Origin: an uncultured Saprospiraceae bacterium
GTDB lineage: Bacteria > Bacteroidota > Bacteroidia > Chitinophagales > Saprospiraceae
Assembly: GCA_943788055.1 (NCBI GenBank)
Contig: CALSOU010000007.1
Coordinates: 37,322 to 101,321, forward strand
Reading direction: 5' to 3'
DNA: 64,000 nucleotides
This document shows positions 7,681-17,018 of this stretch, in pieces (position 1 is the stretch's first letter; each line of letters begins with the position of its first letter). A program made the translations under genes and the position numbers. The notes under the pieces are model-generated. The model searched no databases. It was given only the letters and a program-made list of their open reading frames with translations, and was not told where the DNA came from.

Positions 7681-10059
7681 ATGGCTGCCTTCAATAATCA
7701 CACTTCACGCTTTCTATTTTTGCTATTATGCCTGATTGGCTTCTCTCCGATTTCTGATGCACAAGTGAAAGCAACGATATATGGTAAAATCACTGATCGA
7801 CAGACACAAGAGCCTTTAATCGGAGCAACAATTGTAGTAGAAAACACAATGATTGGTTCAACAACAGATGTTGACGGAAACTACCAGTTGGAAATTGAGC
7901 CCGGCACGTATAACATTGTCACAAGTTACTTAGGATATGAAGCCTACCTAAGGAACAATGTCATTGTCCAGTCGAAAGGTAACGCCGATCTAAATTTCGA
8001 ACTAATACCTGCAGGTAAAGCACTGGCAGAAATTGAGGTAACTGCTAGTCCTTTCGCAAGGTCTTTGGAGGCACCACTCTCATTGCAAAGACTTTCTCCT
8101 GAAGAGCTCAAGACATATCCCGGAGGAAATAATGACATTGCAAAAGTCGTACAGTCTCTACCTGGTATTTCTGGATCAATAGGAGGTTTTCGAAATGACA
8201 TCATCATACGAGGAGGTGCCCCAAATGAAAACGTCTACTACCTTGACGGAATAGAAATTCCAAATATTAATCACTTTAGCACACAAGGTAGTGCAGGAGG
8301 ACCAGTAGGTCTTCTCAATGTTGCATTCATCGAAGGTGTGGAACTTTCTGCGTCATCATTTGGTGCGCGGTACGATAATCCTCTATCTGGGGTTTTGCAG
8401 TTTGACCAAAGATCTGGAAACAAGCGTGAATTTGCAACCAATGTTCGAGTATCAGCAAGTGAAGCGGCGGTTACACTCGAAGGACCATTATTTAAAGGAG
8501 ACAAGGAGGAATCTAATACTAGTTTCATTTTCAGTATCCGTCGATCATACCTTCAATTACTTTTTGAATTACTGAATCTACCCATCAGGCCATCATTTTG
8601 GGATTACCAATACAAATTAGATCATAAAATAGATGACTACAATTCGATCATCTTTACTGGAATCGGTGCAATTGACGACTTTAGTCTAAAGGTTCCCGAT
8701 GAATTTAGTCCTGAACAGCAAGCAACACTTGAGCAAGTACCTCTGATCGAACAGTACTCAGCATCTACAGGAATTGTATGGAAATCAAGAAGAAAGGATG
8801 GTAAAGGAATTTTCAATACAGCATTGAGTTACAATAGATTGAGGAATAAGTTCAGTGGTTATCAAGACAACGAAAATGAGGAGGGTCTAATATTCCAAAC
8901 ATTCTCTCGGGAAACCGAATATAAACTCCGACCAAATTATACGCATTTCATAAACAATTGGTCTATTTCAGGTGGATTCAACATCATCGGAGCTAGGTAT
9001 ACAAACGAGACGCAAAACTTTATTCTTGGTGAAAATTACGAATCCGCAATCGGATTTGTAAAGTATGGTCTTTATGCACAAGTGTCTAAAGCAAATATCA
9101 AAGATCGGGTGGACATTACTTTTGGAATTAGAAGTGATGCGAATACGTTTACCGAAGAAAGTAATCAGTTACTAAAAACACTTTCTCCACGTGGTGGAAT
9201 ATCTGTTAGACTAGATAAGAAGGACAAATGGAGATGGAATGCAACGGCAGGCTCGTACTACAAAATTGCACCATATACTGTCTTAGGTTTTGAGGATTCT
9301 GATGGTAATTTACTCAATAAAGACGCTAAATACATCAATAGCATACACTACGTAACTGGATTTTCCTATAACCCCCTTCCTTCTAGTAAGGTTTCTGTAG
9401 AGGGATTTTATAAGCGATATAATAATTATCCAATCTCCGTAGGAGAAGGTATTTCTTTAGCCAACCAAGGTGGTGACTTTTCAATTCTAGGAGATGAAGA
9501 TATCATCAGTGAAGGAGTAGGAAAAACATATGGATTAGAATTACTACTTCAACAAAAATTATACAAAGGATTCTATGCGATACTTTCTTACACGTATTTC
9601 TTTTCAGAGTTCTCTGACATTGATGGAAACTTTAGACCAAGTGCCTGGGATAGTCGGAACTTATTCTCCTTTACAGGAGGTTATAAATTTGGAAAAAATT
9701 ACGAATTGAGCCTTCGAACGAGAGTTGTAGATCGCACCCCATATGCACCAGTAGACGAAGATCGCACGTTGGAAAACTATCCGTTAGTATTCGTGGATTA
9801 TGATCAGCTAGGAGAAGTATTTTTAAAACCATTTTATCAAACTGACATAAGATTTGACAAGAAGTGGAACACAAAATATTTTGCATTGAATCTATACTTT
9901 GAAGTCCAGAATGCATTTGCTCAAGCAGTCCCGACTCCTCCTCAGTTTGCCTTAGCTAGAGACGAAAGCGGACAGCTTTCCGAGCCATTCTCTTTAACTC
10001 AGTTACCTGACGCTGCAGGGGTCGCTTTGCCTACAATTGGCATTGTGTTTGACTTCTAG
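7681..10059 (+). CDS. TonB-dependent receptor with carboxypeptidase-regulatory-like domain
   Basis: The start at 7681 gives a signal peptide (FLFLLLCLIGFSPISDAQ); the track start 18 codons upstream would bury it. Residues about 30-115 form a CarboxypepD_reg-like fold (YGKITDRQTQEPLIGATIVV ... GNYQLEIEPGTYN). A plug domain follows with IIIRGGAPNENVYYLDG, then a 22-stranded type barrel ending in phenylalanine (GIVFDF). Such outer-membrane receptors import large substrates using TonB-ExbBD energy. No SusD partner is adjacent, so this is not a classical SusCD pair. The divergent MarR-type gene suggests small-molecule control. Substrate unknown. Confidence 0.9.
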   Translation: MAAFNNHTSRFLFLLLCLIGFSPISDAQVKATIYGKITDRQTQEPLIGATIVVENTMIGSTTDVDGNYQLEIEPGTYNIVTSYLGYEAYLRNNVIVQSKGNADLNFELIPAGKALAEIEVTASPFARSLEAPLSLQRLSPEELKTYPGGNNDIAKVVQSLPGISGSIGGFRNDIIIRGGAPNENVYYLDGIEIPNINHFSTQGSAGGPVGLLNVAFIEGVELSASSFGARYDNPLSGVLQFDQRSGNKREFATNVRVSASEAAVTLEGPLFKGDKEESNTSFIFSIRRSYLQLLFELLNLPIRPSFWDYQYKLDHKIDDYNSIIFTGIGAIDDFSLKVPDEFSPEQQATLEQVPLIEQYSASTGIVWKSRRKDGKGIFNTALSYNRLRNKFSGYQDNENEEGLIFQTFSRETEYKLRPNYTHFINNWSISGGFNIIGARYTNETQNFILGENYESAIGFVKYGLYAQVSKANIKDRVDITFGIRSDANTFTEESNQLLKTLSPRGGISVRLDKKDKWRWNATAGSYYKIAPYTVLGFEDSDGNLLNKDAKYINSIHYVTGFSYNPLPSSKVSVEGFYKRYNNYPISVGEGISLANQGGDFSILGDEDIISEGVGKTYGLELLLQQKLYKGFYAILSYTYFFSEFSDIDGNFRPSAWDSRNLFSFTGGYKFGKNYELSLRTRVVDRTPYAPVDEDRTLENYPLVFVDYDQLGEVFLKPFYQTDIRFDKKWNTKYFALNLYFEVQNAFAQAVPTPPQFALARDESGQLSEPFSLTQLPDAAGVALPTIGIVFDF

Positions 10060-10106
10060 AACAATTGCGAATATACTTTGCGTACATTTGCCGAAAATGT
10101 GCATCT

Positions 10107-11297
10107 ATGTCAGACTATAAACAACTTACTGAGTTTGTACGATTATTCAAGAAATCCCTGAATAAAACGACCTTTGTTTCTCTAAAACTTGCCAATTGTC
10201 GAGATGTAGAGAGCGAGTTGAAGCAAGTACGAGGTAAACTTGTTGAACTGAAAAAGGGTGTGCATTTATCCTTAATATATCGCTACAAAACAAAGGATGT
10301 AACTAAGAATTACACCTTTGATGAAGCAACTGACATTGTTTTTGATCTGATGAAGACTAGCTTCTATCAGGGTACTTGTGCTACCGCACAATACGACTAC
10401 TTCCTAACGATGTATAAGGTTGCCAAATCAAAACTAAGACACAAGGCAAGTCAAGCAAAAGATGTTGTGGTACATCAACACGATCACATTAAAAATCGCA
10501 TAATACCATATGAGGGTAATAGATATCTGCAAAAACTGGGCATTACTTCTCAAGACGGTCAGATTAAGAGCAAAATGCACGACAAGTATAAGCAGATCAA
10601 TAAATACGTGGAGATTATCGATGATATTTTGAAGAAAACCGTCCTTCCAGAGAATCCTGTAATTGTTGATATGGGCTCAGGAAAGGGATACTTGACTTTT
10701 GCTCTTTATGACTACTACCAGCGTCTTCGAAAAGAAAATGTCGAAATTCATGGTGTTGAAATGCGAAGTGAATTAGTTGATTTGTGTAATGAGATTGCCA
10801 AAGATTCGGAATTTGAAAACCTAAAGTTTCAAGAAGGTACAATTCAACAAAGTAATTTTGAAAGAATCGACTTTCTAATTGCTTTACATGCCTGCGACAC
10901 AGCTACAGATGATGCGATTCTTAAAGGAATCAAAGGAGGATCGCAATTAATCGTGTGTGCTCCTTGCTGTCATAAACAAGTTCGTAAACACATGTATACG
11001 ACTGGAATTTTTGAGGAAATCACAAAGCATGGCAGCATGCAAGAACGTCAAGCTGAGTTGTTAACCGACACAATTCGCGCCATGATGCTTGAAGCCTATG
11101 GCTACAAGACACGTATTTTCGAATTTATCAGTACCAGTCACACACCAAAGAATCTAATGATAGTTGCATCCCTAGATGAAAGAAGAACTGAGGCAGAACC
11201 AGAAAAGCTTAAGCAGGTAGAATTACTGATGAAGGAATTTGGTATTGCTCATCAGTTTTTACATCGAAATTTAACTTCTGGCACATACCGATCTTAG
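10107..11297 (+). CDS. SAM-dependent class I methyltransferase (METTL25/GSTCD-like)
   Basis: Using ATG 10107, about 48 bases after the TonB gene stop, gives 396 residues. The centre carries the SAM motif PVIVDMGSGKGYLTFALYDY followed by an acidic strand (IHGVEMRSEL) and the family signatures LHACDTATDDAI and CAPCCHKQ. These features match the Methyltransf_32-type group, whose members methylate RNA or protein substrates; the exact target is not known. The roughly 150-residue N-terminal region is basic and may bind nucleic acid (inference). The upstream in-frame start at 10065 is less likely because it lacks a sensible N-terminus. Confidence 0.8.
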   Translation: MSDYKQLTEFVRLFKKSLNKTTFVSLKLANCRDVESELKQVRGKLVELKKGVHLSLIYRYKTKDVTKNYTFDEATDIVFDLMKTSFYQGTCATAQYDYFLTMYKVAKSKLRHKASQAKDVVVHQHDHIKNRIIPYEGNRYLQKLGITSQDGQIKSKMHDKYKQINKYVEIIDDILKKTVLPENPVIVDMGSGKGYLTFALYDYYQRLRKENVEIHGVEMRSELVDLCNEIAKDSEFENLKFQEGTIQQSNFERIDFLIALHACDTATDDAILKGIKGGSQLIVCAPCCHKQVRKHMYTTGIFEEITKHGSMQERQAELLTDTIRAMMLEAYGYKTRIFEFISTSHTPKNLMIVASLDERRTEAEPEKLKQVELLMKEFGIAHQFLHRNLTSGTYRS

Positions 11298-11320
11298 TTA
11301 ATCGTACAACTATTAAATAA

Positions 11321-11518
11321 GATCGTGACAACCAAGCAAAGAGTCTACTTATTGGCTTACAATATGAATTGAATGAGAAGTTATATGTAGGAGGCGAGTT
11401 AAGACCATCAATCACTACATCATATCGCTTTACCAATATGACGGTAAATCCTCCTGATTTTGGAATCCGGTTTGACTTTGGCTCGAGAGTAAGACTACAT
11501 CTTATCTATACTTTATAG
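11321..11518 (+). pseudogene. C-terminal fragment of an outer-membrane barrel protein
   Basis: An open frame without start codon reads LLIGLQYELNEKLYVGGELR ... FGIRFDFGSRVRLHLIYTL and stops. Alternating aromatic/hydrophobic residues and a final strand ending in TL resemble the last strands of a small porin-like beta-barrel. Nothing upstream continues it. It is probably a relic of a deleted gene. Confidence 0.4.
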
Positions 11519-11605
11519 TCGATGGTTTTAAGTATTATAAATGTCAAGAAACCTTCTTGCAAAACATAATATTTTTCGTATTCTTGACCATCTCAATCAA
11601 ATACA

Positions 11606-13294
11606 ATGAATACGAAAAACACGTCATTATCGGACATCGAAATTGCTCAAAATTCAGAGATCCAGCATATCCGAAATATTGCATCAAAGCTTAATATAGG
11701 TGAAGATGATTTAGAATTATATGGAAAGTACAAAGCGAAGCTTCCACTTTCATTGATCGATCAAGAAAGTATTTCCAAGAATAAGTTAGTACTTGTTACT
11801 GCGATGACTCCAACGCCAGCAGGAGAAGGAAAAACCACGACATCGATAGGATTAACAGAAGGGCTCAATCTGATTGGAAAGAGAACTTGCGTTGTACTGA
11901 GGGAGCCATCATTGGGCCCTGTCTTTGGCATAAAAGGTGGAGCAGCAGGCGGTGGGTACTCCCAAGTCATACCGATGGAAGACATCAACTTGCACTTCAC
12001 TGGAGATTTCAGCGCTATTGAAAAAGCAAACAACTTATTAGCAGCCTTGATAGACAATAATCTACAAAGTAAAGTCAATAATCTCAACATTGATCCACGT
12101 ACCATCGTGTGGAAACGTGTGATGGATATGAATGATCGTGCATTACGGCAAATTACAATCGGGCTCGGTGGAACTGCTAATGGTATCCCTAGAGAGGATG
12201 GCTTCAATATAACACCCGCTTCTGAAGTGATGGCAATCCTATGTATGAGCGAAAGCTTTTCTGATCTTAAGAAACGATGTGGAAATATATTTATCGGCTA
12301 TACTTTTGAAAGAAAGCCAATTTTTGCTCGAGATCTTAACGCTGAAAATGCAATGGCAATATTGTTGAAAGACGCAATCAAGCCAAATCTTGTTCAAACA
12401 ATGGAAGGAAACCCAGCAATTATTCATGGGGGACCCTTTGCCAACATAGCTCAGGGAACAAATACAATCTTAGCAACTAAAATGGGCTTGTCTTTAGCAG
12501 ACTATGTTGTTACAGAAGCTGGCTTCGGAGCTGACTTGGGTGCAGAAAAGTTCTTGAATATAAAATGTGTATCAGGTGGGCTTTCGCCCAAAAGCATTGT
12601 ACTAGTAGCTACAATCCGAGCTTTAAGACATCACGGTGGCGCTCCAAAAGAAGAATACAACACAGCTAGCCTAGATCGAGTACAAGCAGGATTTGCGAAC
12701 CTTGAAAAGCACATTGAAAACTGTCTAAAATTCAAAGTGACGCCAGTGGTGGCAATCAACGCATTCCCTTCTGACTCAGAAGAAGAAACGACATGGATAA
12801 TAGAGGCTTGTGCCAAAATGGGTGTTAAAGCAGTTATAGCAGATGGATGGGCTAAAGGAGGGGAAGGTATGACTAAACTAGCTGAAGCGGTTGTTGAAGC
12901 AGTCGAAAAAGGTAACTCCAACTTTACACCTCTCTACGATTGGAATGATTCCATAGAATCAAAAATAGAAACCATAGCAAAAGAGATATATGGGGCAGCC
13001 CATGTCGAATACACCTCCACTGCCAAAAGAGACCTTCGACGTATTAAGAAACTAGGTCTAGAACATCTTCCGGTCTGTATGGCTAAAACTCAAAAGTCTT
13101 TCTCTGACAATGATAAGCTTCTAGGAAGACCAAGAGGATTTGACATTACTATTCGAGAATTTGAATACGCCGTGGGAGCAGGTTTCATAATTCCTATACT
13201 TGGAAATATGATGAGAATGCCTGGACTACCTTCAGTACCAGCAAGTTCAAACATGTATATTGATGACGATGGTGTTATATCTGGTCTCTCTTAG
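11606..13294 (+). CDS. fhs: Formate--tetrahydrofolate ligase
   Basis: The 562-residue product matches the full length of Fhs, which makes 10-formyl-tetrahydrofolate from formate, ATP and THF in one-carbon metabolism. The P-loop reads TPTPAGEGKTTTSIGL and is followed by EPSLGPVFGIKGGAAGGGY, DINLHFTGDF and MRMPGLPSVPASSNMYID, all diagnostic. It is cytoplasmic and expected to be a homotetramer. It stands alone on the plus strand with map 55 bases downstream; the two may be co-transcribed. No disruption is seen. Confidence 0.97.
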   Translation: MNTKNTSLSDIEIAQNSEIQHIRNIASKLNIGEDDLELYGKYKAKLPLSLIDQESISKNKLVLVTAMTPTPAGEGKTTTSIGLTEGLNLIGKRTCVVLREPSLGPVFGIKGGAAGGGYSQVIPMEDINLHFTGDFSAIEKANNLLAALIDNNLQSKVNNLNIDPRTIVWKRVMDMNDRALRQITIGLGGTANGIPREDGFNITPASEVMAILCMSESFSDLKKRCGNIFIGYTFERKPIFARDLNAENAMAILLKDAIKPNLVQTMEGNPAIIHGGPFANIAQGTNTILATKMGLSLADYVVTEAGFGADLGAEKFLNIKCVSGGLSPKSIVLVATIRALRHHGGAPKEEYNTASLDRVQAGFANLEKHIENCLKFKVTPVVAINAFPSDSEEETTWIIEACAKMGVKAVIADGWAKGGEGMTKLAEAVVEAVEKGNSNFTPLYDWNDSIESKIETIAKEIYGAAHVEYTSTAKRDLRRIKKLGLEHLPVCMAKTQKSFSDNDKLLGRPRGFDITIREFEYAVGAGFIIPILGNMMRMPGLPSVPASSNMYIDDDGVISGLS

Positions 13295-13349
13295 AACATA
13301 TTCATAGTTTGGAGTATTATACTTGGTACATCGGACAAGATTGTAACAT

Positions 13350-14135
13350 ATGATAATTCAAACGGAAGAGGATTGGAAGGGATTGCGAGCAGCTTCACAT
13401 GCCGTAGCAATTACTTTACAAGAGATGAAGGCCATTACCAAAGTGGGAATGACCACGAAAGCAATTGACGAATTTGGTGGTAAAGTTCTCAAGAAATTTG
13501 GTGCGAATTCGGCTCCTTACAAAGACTATAAATTTCCTGGTTATGCCTGTATTTCTTTAAACCAAGAGGCATGCCATGGAATACCCTCTGATAGAATCAT
13601 TAAAGAGGGTGACCTCATCAATATTGATGTATCAGCTGAATTAAGCGGTTATTATGGAGATAATGGTTGCTCTTTTATTATAGGAAAAGACTTACAAAAT
13701 GTCCAAAGTCTGGTAGATGCTTCTGAAGCCATTCTGATGGAAGCCATATCTCAAATAAAAACTGATGTAAAAATCAATGAAATAGGTGGTTTGATTAACA
13801 TGCTCGCTAAATCCAGAGGTTACAATGTGATTAAAAACATTTGCGGTCATGGAATTGGTCGGAAATTACACGAAGAACCAACTGAAATCGCTTGTTGGAA
13901 GGATCGAGCTAATCGACAAAGATTCAAGAAGAACTCGGTCATAGCAGTTGAAACTTTCATCTCGACAGGTGCCAAGTTTGTGCATGAAGATGATGATGGT
14001 TGGACCTTAAAAACTGATGACGGTAGCCTTGTAGCTCAACATGAACACACTATGGTAGTTACCGATGATTATCCAGTAATTCTAACGTGGGAAAATGAAA
14101 TTGGTAAAGAAGAACTAGCCAAAAGAATAATCTAA
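13350..14135 (+). CDS. map: Type I methionine aminopeptidase
   Basis: A 261-residue M24A peptidase that removes N-terminal methionine from new proteins. The five metal ligands are visible: Asp in INIDVSA, Asp in YYGDNGCSF, His in CGHGIGRKLHEEP, Glu in AVETFIS and Glu in AQHEHTMVV. KDYKFPGYACISLNQEACHG is the typical substrate-pocket region. The family usually shows AIEPFIS, so the T in VETF is a mild departure. The gene ends overlapping the convergent PLP-lyase gene by four bases. This may be a second, non-ribosomal-cluster copy; I cannot tell from the window. Confidence 0.93.
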   Translation: MIIQTEEDWKGLRAASHAVAITLQEMKAITKVGMTTKAIDEFGGKVLKKFGANSAPYKDYKFPGYACISLNQEACHGIPSDRIIKEGDLINIDVSAELSGYYGDNGCSFIIGKDLQNVQSLVDASEAILMEAISQIKTDVKINEIGGLINMLAKSRGYNVIKNICGHGIGRKLHEEPTEIACWKDRANRQRFKKNSVIAVETFISTGAKFVHEDDDGWTLKTDDGSLVAQHEHTMVVTDDYPVILTWENEIGKEELAKRII

Positions 14136-15427
14136 ATCAGCTGCGTCAACGCAGACTTTAAAGAAAGATTACTTATCTCAATATCGAGATTTACAGCCTC
14201 CAGTCCTTGAGAAATGTCAGATATTAAATCCTCTGCATGCTCAACACCTACTGAAAGTCTTATCAAACTCTGATTAATACCAATTTCAGCTTTAAGCTCA
14301 TCTGTTAGTCCAACGTGCGTCATTGTCGCCGGATGTTGTACTAGACTTTCTGTACTTCCAAGACTTACTGCTAGCTTAATCAATTTAAGCGAATTTAGAA
14401 ATTTAAAAGCTTCTTTCTGCCCACCTTTAATTTCAAACGCTATCATAGCTCCTGGTGAACTATATTGCTTTTTGTACAATTGATAGTTTTTGGAGTTCTT
14501 GTCTATACAACCTAAGTAATGAATTTTATCAATTTTGGAATGCTCTTCCAAAAATTCAACCACTTGCTGAGCATTTCTTGCCTGCTGCTCCATACGAACT
14601 TTAAGTGTTTCCAATGATCGAAGCAAAAGCCAGCACGTATGCGGGCTTGCCATATTTCCGAGAAAAGTCCTCAGGACTTTCACTCGCGACATGATTTCAG
14701 AATTTCCTAGAACTGCACCGGCGATTAGATCACTATGCCCACCAATATACTTTGTTGCTGAGTAGACTACAATGTCAGCGCCGTGAGCTAAAGGACTTGA
14801 CCACAACGGCCCCATGTATGTATTGTCCACAGCTAAATATGCTTTTTTGTCTTCATTGGAAAACAAATCCGCAATAGACCTACACATTTCAATATCTATT
14901 AGATCATTGGTTGGATTGGCAGGGGTCTCAATATAAACGAGCGCTAAACGAGATCCATGACCGCTTTTCTCAACCATTTCGATAATCTCGTCTTTAGATT
15001 GACTAGGTGTAAAACCAATCGTATAAACACCAATCTCATTCAAAAAATAGTTTATAAAATGATCAGTTCCTCCATACACTGGTTGACTATAAAGCAATAA
15101 ATCTCCTGGCTTCAAGAATTCTAGAAGCACAGTACTAATCGCTGACATACCACTCTCAAACACAGCACATTCATCAGCTTTGTCCCACAAACACAATCTC
15201 TCTTCGAGAATCTGTAAATTTGGATTATTAATCCTACTGTAAATTAGGCCCAGTTCTTCAGTCTGATCTTTCTTTCGCAATCCATATGCAAGTTCAAAAT
15301 ATGCCTTACCTTCTTCAGCAGTTCGAAATGCGAACGTTGAAGTCTGAAATATTGGCGGTTTGACAGCTCCCTCTGACAATTCGGGCTTATAACCATGGGA
15401 CATCATTAAACTTTCTGGATGTTTCAT
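14132..15427 (-). CDS. Cystathionine gamma-synthase / methionine gamma-lyase family PLP enzyme
   Basis: A 431-residue Cys/Met-metabolism PLP enzyme. Diagnostic blocks are IYSRINNPN, FESGMSAISTVLLEFL, QPVYGGTDHF, the PLP lysine in VYSATKYIGGHSD and SLGSTESLVQHPATMTH. This family makes or cleaves C-S bonds in cystathionine, homocysteine or methionine. An insert YFELAYGLRKKDQTEE before the substrate site is characteristic of a Bacteroidota subgroup usually annotated as methionine gamma-lyase-like. It is divergent from an Lrp/AsnC gene, which is a strong hint of amino-acid-responsive control. Exact reaction not resolvable from sequence. Confidence 0.88.
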   Translation of the reverse strand: MKHPESLMMSHGYKPELSEGAVKPPIFQTSTFAFRTAEEGKAYFELAYGLRKKDQTEELGLIYSRINNPNLQILEERLCLWDKADECAVFESGMSAISTVLLEFLKPGDLLLYSQPVYGGTDHFINYFLNEIGVYTIGFTPSQSKDEIIEMVEKSGHGSRLALVYIETPANPTNDLIDIEMCRSIADLFSNEDKKAYLAVDNTYMGPLWSSPLAHGADIVVYSATKYIGGHSDLIAGAVLGNSEIMSRVKVLRTFLGNMASPHTCWLLLRSLETLKVRMEQQARNAQQVVEFLEEHSKIDKIHYLGCIDKNSKNYQLYKKQYSSPGAMIAFEIKGGQKEAFKFLNSLKLIKLAVSLGSTESLVQHPATMTHVGLTDELKAEIGINQSLIRLSVGVEHAEDLISDISQGLEAVNLDIEISNLSLKSALTQLI

Positions 15428-15442
15428 GTTACTGAATTTTAG

Positions 15443-15457
15443 GAATTTAGCAAATTC
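15443..15457. promoter_or_regulatory. Candidate Lrp operator
   Basis: GAATTT-AGC-AAATTC is a perfect AT-rich inverted repeat 16 bases upstream of the PLP-lyase start, in the intergenic region shared with the Lrp gene. Size and composition suit Lrp/AsnC binding. The link is by position only. Confidence 0.3.
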
Positions 15458-15556
15458 TATTGTCCTACAAATTTAAATAATATAGGAATCATTATCTATC
15501 AAATTTTTAAACTCAGTAAATTTTCCTGTAATTTATATAATAAAAGGATTTTGGAC

Positions 15557-15564
15557 TATTTTTG
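15557..15564 (+). promoter_or_regulatory. -7 element of the Lrp-type gene
   Basis: TATTTTTG matches the Bacteroidota -7 consensus TAnnTTTG. It would start transcription near 15570, which rules out the track ORF start at 15551 and supports the ATG at 15599. Confidence 0.55.
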
Positions 15565-15598
15565 TATTAAAACAACTAAACAGAAAGGAATTATTACA

Positions 15599-16063
15599 AT
15601 GACAAACCTAGATACGATCGACAAAAGTCTTTTGGAAATCTTACAAAATGACTCAAATACAAACATTAAGGAGATTTCCGCAAGACTAAATCTCACAAAA
15701 TCACCACTTTATGATAGGATTCGACGATTGGAAAAGGAAGGGCTTATTTCAAAATATGTCGCTGTTCTTGACACCAACAAGCTCAATGCTTCTATGGTAG
15801 TATATTGCTCTGTTTCTCTTGAAAATCAAAAATTGGATGCTATCGAAGCTTTTAGTAGATCGGTAGATACTATACCGGAAGTTGTTGAATGCTATCTCAT
15901 GGGCGGAGCCAATGACTTTCTTCTAAAAGTAATAGTAAAAGACCTTCAGGCGTATCACAAATTCTCAACAGGGAAACTTGCAGCTCTTCCAAACGTTGCA
16001 CAGATAAAGAGCACATTTGTTCTTAACGAAACTAAAAGATCTACCGTTCTCCCAATCTTTTAG
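15599..16063 (+). CDS. Lrp/AsnC-family transcriptional regulator
   Basis: From ATG 15599 (upstream AAAGGA is a possible ribosome site) the protein has 154 residues. It has an N-terminal winged helix (NIKEISARLNLTKSPLYDRIRRLEKEGLI) and a C-terminal RAM ligand-binding domain (VVECYLMGGANDFLLKVIVKDLQAYHKF). Lrp proteins form octamer-like assemblies that sense amino acids. Divergence from the PLP sulfur-amino-acid enzyme suggests it controls that gene in response to methionine or a related amino acid. The product is complete and typical in length. Confidence 0.92.
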   Translation: MTNLDTIDKSLLEILQNDSNTNIKEISARLNLTKSPLYDRIRRLEKEGLISKYVAVLDTNKLNASMVVYCSVSLENQKLDAIEAFSRSVDTIPEVVECYLMGGANDFLLKVIVKDLQAYHKFSTGKLAALPNVAQIKSTFVLNETKRSTVLPIF

Positions 16064-16077
16064 AACGATTCAAACTT

Positions 16078-16434
16078 TTAGGATTTATTGTCAAAACCAT
16101 AAACACAATGTCTGCAACCATTACCACAACATTGCCCACGAAGAGCATGATACCTTTCAGTAAAAACCCACTTACCTCCCTCTAAATAGTAATGTATATC
16201 TTCTTCAAGCATGCTAGGTTTAGTAGGAAAAGATTCACTTTTGATCTCAGCAATTAATGAATCAAAATATATTAAACAAGCATTACAAAGGCAATCAAAG
16301 TAGGTTTTATGCAAAAACTCTAGGGTTTCCGTATCTAAGGAGATATTGCATTGACACGCATCAATATTATCTGGCACACATAAATGTTGTGCATTGCACC
16401 TTGGACATTTTTTCAGCTTATCATCCGGCTTCAT
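16078..16434 (-). CDS. Fused cysteine-rich CWC / DUF5522 protein
   Basis: This 118-residue protein joins two small domains often encoded separately. Residues 8-58 hold CPRCNAQHLC, CQCN and CLCNAC, a cysteine-rich CWC-type zinc-binding domain. Residues 78-115 hold EDIHYYLEGGKWVFTERYH..RGQCCGNGCRHCVYGF, the DUF5522 signature. About twelve cysteines make metal binding nearly certain. Function is unknown. The gene lies 14 bases upstream of the convergent Lrp gene end and follows the GMC-subunit gene on the same strand by 14 bases. Confidence 0.8.
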   Translation of the reverse strand: MKPDDKLKKCPRCNAQHLCVPDNIDACQCNISLDTETLEFLHKTYFDCLCNACLIYFDSLIAEIKSESFPTKPSMLEEDIHYYLEGGKWVFTERYHALRGQCCGNGCRHCVYGFDNKS

Positions 16435-16448
16435 CTTACTCCAACTTA

Positions 16449-17009
16449 CTAACTGTAAACACGCCCCTTAGTTTCACTTAAGAGGATATCACCGAGATAG
16501 TCGCCTGGAATTGAGATATGGTCCAACACCTGCGTTGCCCCGACCTCACTTGTAAAAAACGCCATATTAACAGCAGATCTCATTCTATAGAACACGCTTG
16601 AAGGACTCATTTTCCCTTCAGTAGGGTCATCAATCATCGCTTGTAGAACTTCATGACGTTGTTCTAACTCACAATCAGTGAAAGGCTTCTGATGTCGTGT
16701 GGTAGAAATAGTGTCAAATATAGCTAGTCCAGCTAGATACATTTCTTGCTGTTCTGGCTTAAGAAATCGTGAAGCATATTCATCTATATATCTGCTAACA
16801 AAGGCATCTTTAGCTCCAGGCGTTTCTGTTCTAGGGATAATTGTTTCAGCAATTTCACTTAGTAAACTAGCTTGCGTCTTGTCAAAAAAGACGGGCTCCC
16901 ATGAATCTTCTAATGAAGGTTGACAGCTCTGCATTAAAGCAGTCGCAGACCCCATGCTGACCGCTCCCAATAATAGCGCTGTGTTCTTTAAAGCGTCTCT
17001 CCTTTTCAT
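16449..17009 (-). CDS. Gluconate 2-dehydrogenase subunit 3-type protein
   Basis: The 186-residue product begins with MKRRDALKNTALLLGAVSMG and SCQPS, a Tat-like signal ending in a possible lipobox. The mature part shows LLSEIAETIIPRTETPGAKD, the hallmark of the gluconate 2-dehydrogenase gamma-subunit family. It lies 9 bases downstream of the GMC oxidoreductase gene, the standard arrangement for a two-subunit periplasmic dehydrogenase, where this small subunit probably helps export or anchor the large one. No cytochrome subunit is adjacent. Confidence 0.88.
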   Translation of the reverse strand: MKRRDALKNTALLLGAVSMGSATALMQSCQPSLEDSWEPVFFDKTQASLLSEIAETIIPRTETPGAKDAFVSRYIDEYASRFLKPEQQEMYLAGLAIFDTISTTRHQKPFTDCELEQRHEVLQAMIDDPTEGKMSPSSVFYRMRSAVNMAFFTSEVGATQVLDHISIPGDYLGDILLSETKGRVYS

Positions 17010-17018
17010 GGTCTATGA

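Noticed and set aside
14132-14135. Four-base overlap of map and the PLP-lyase gene as a possible antisense regulator
   Set aside because: The genes are convergent and overlap only at their stop codons, which is common and needs no special explanation.
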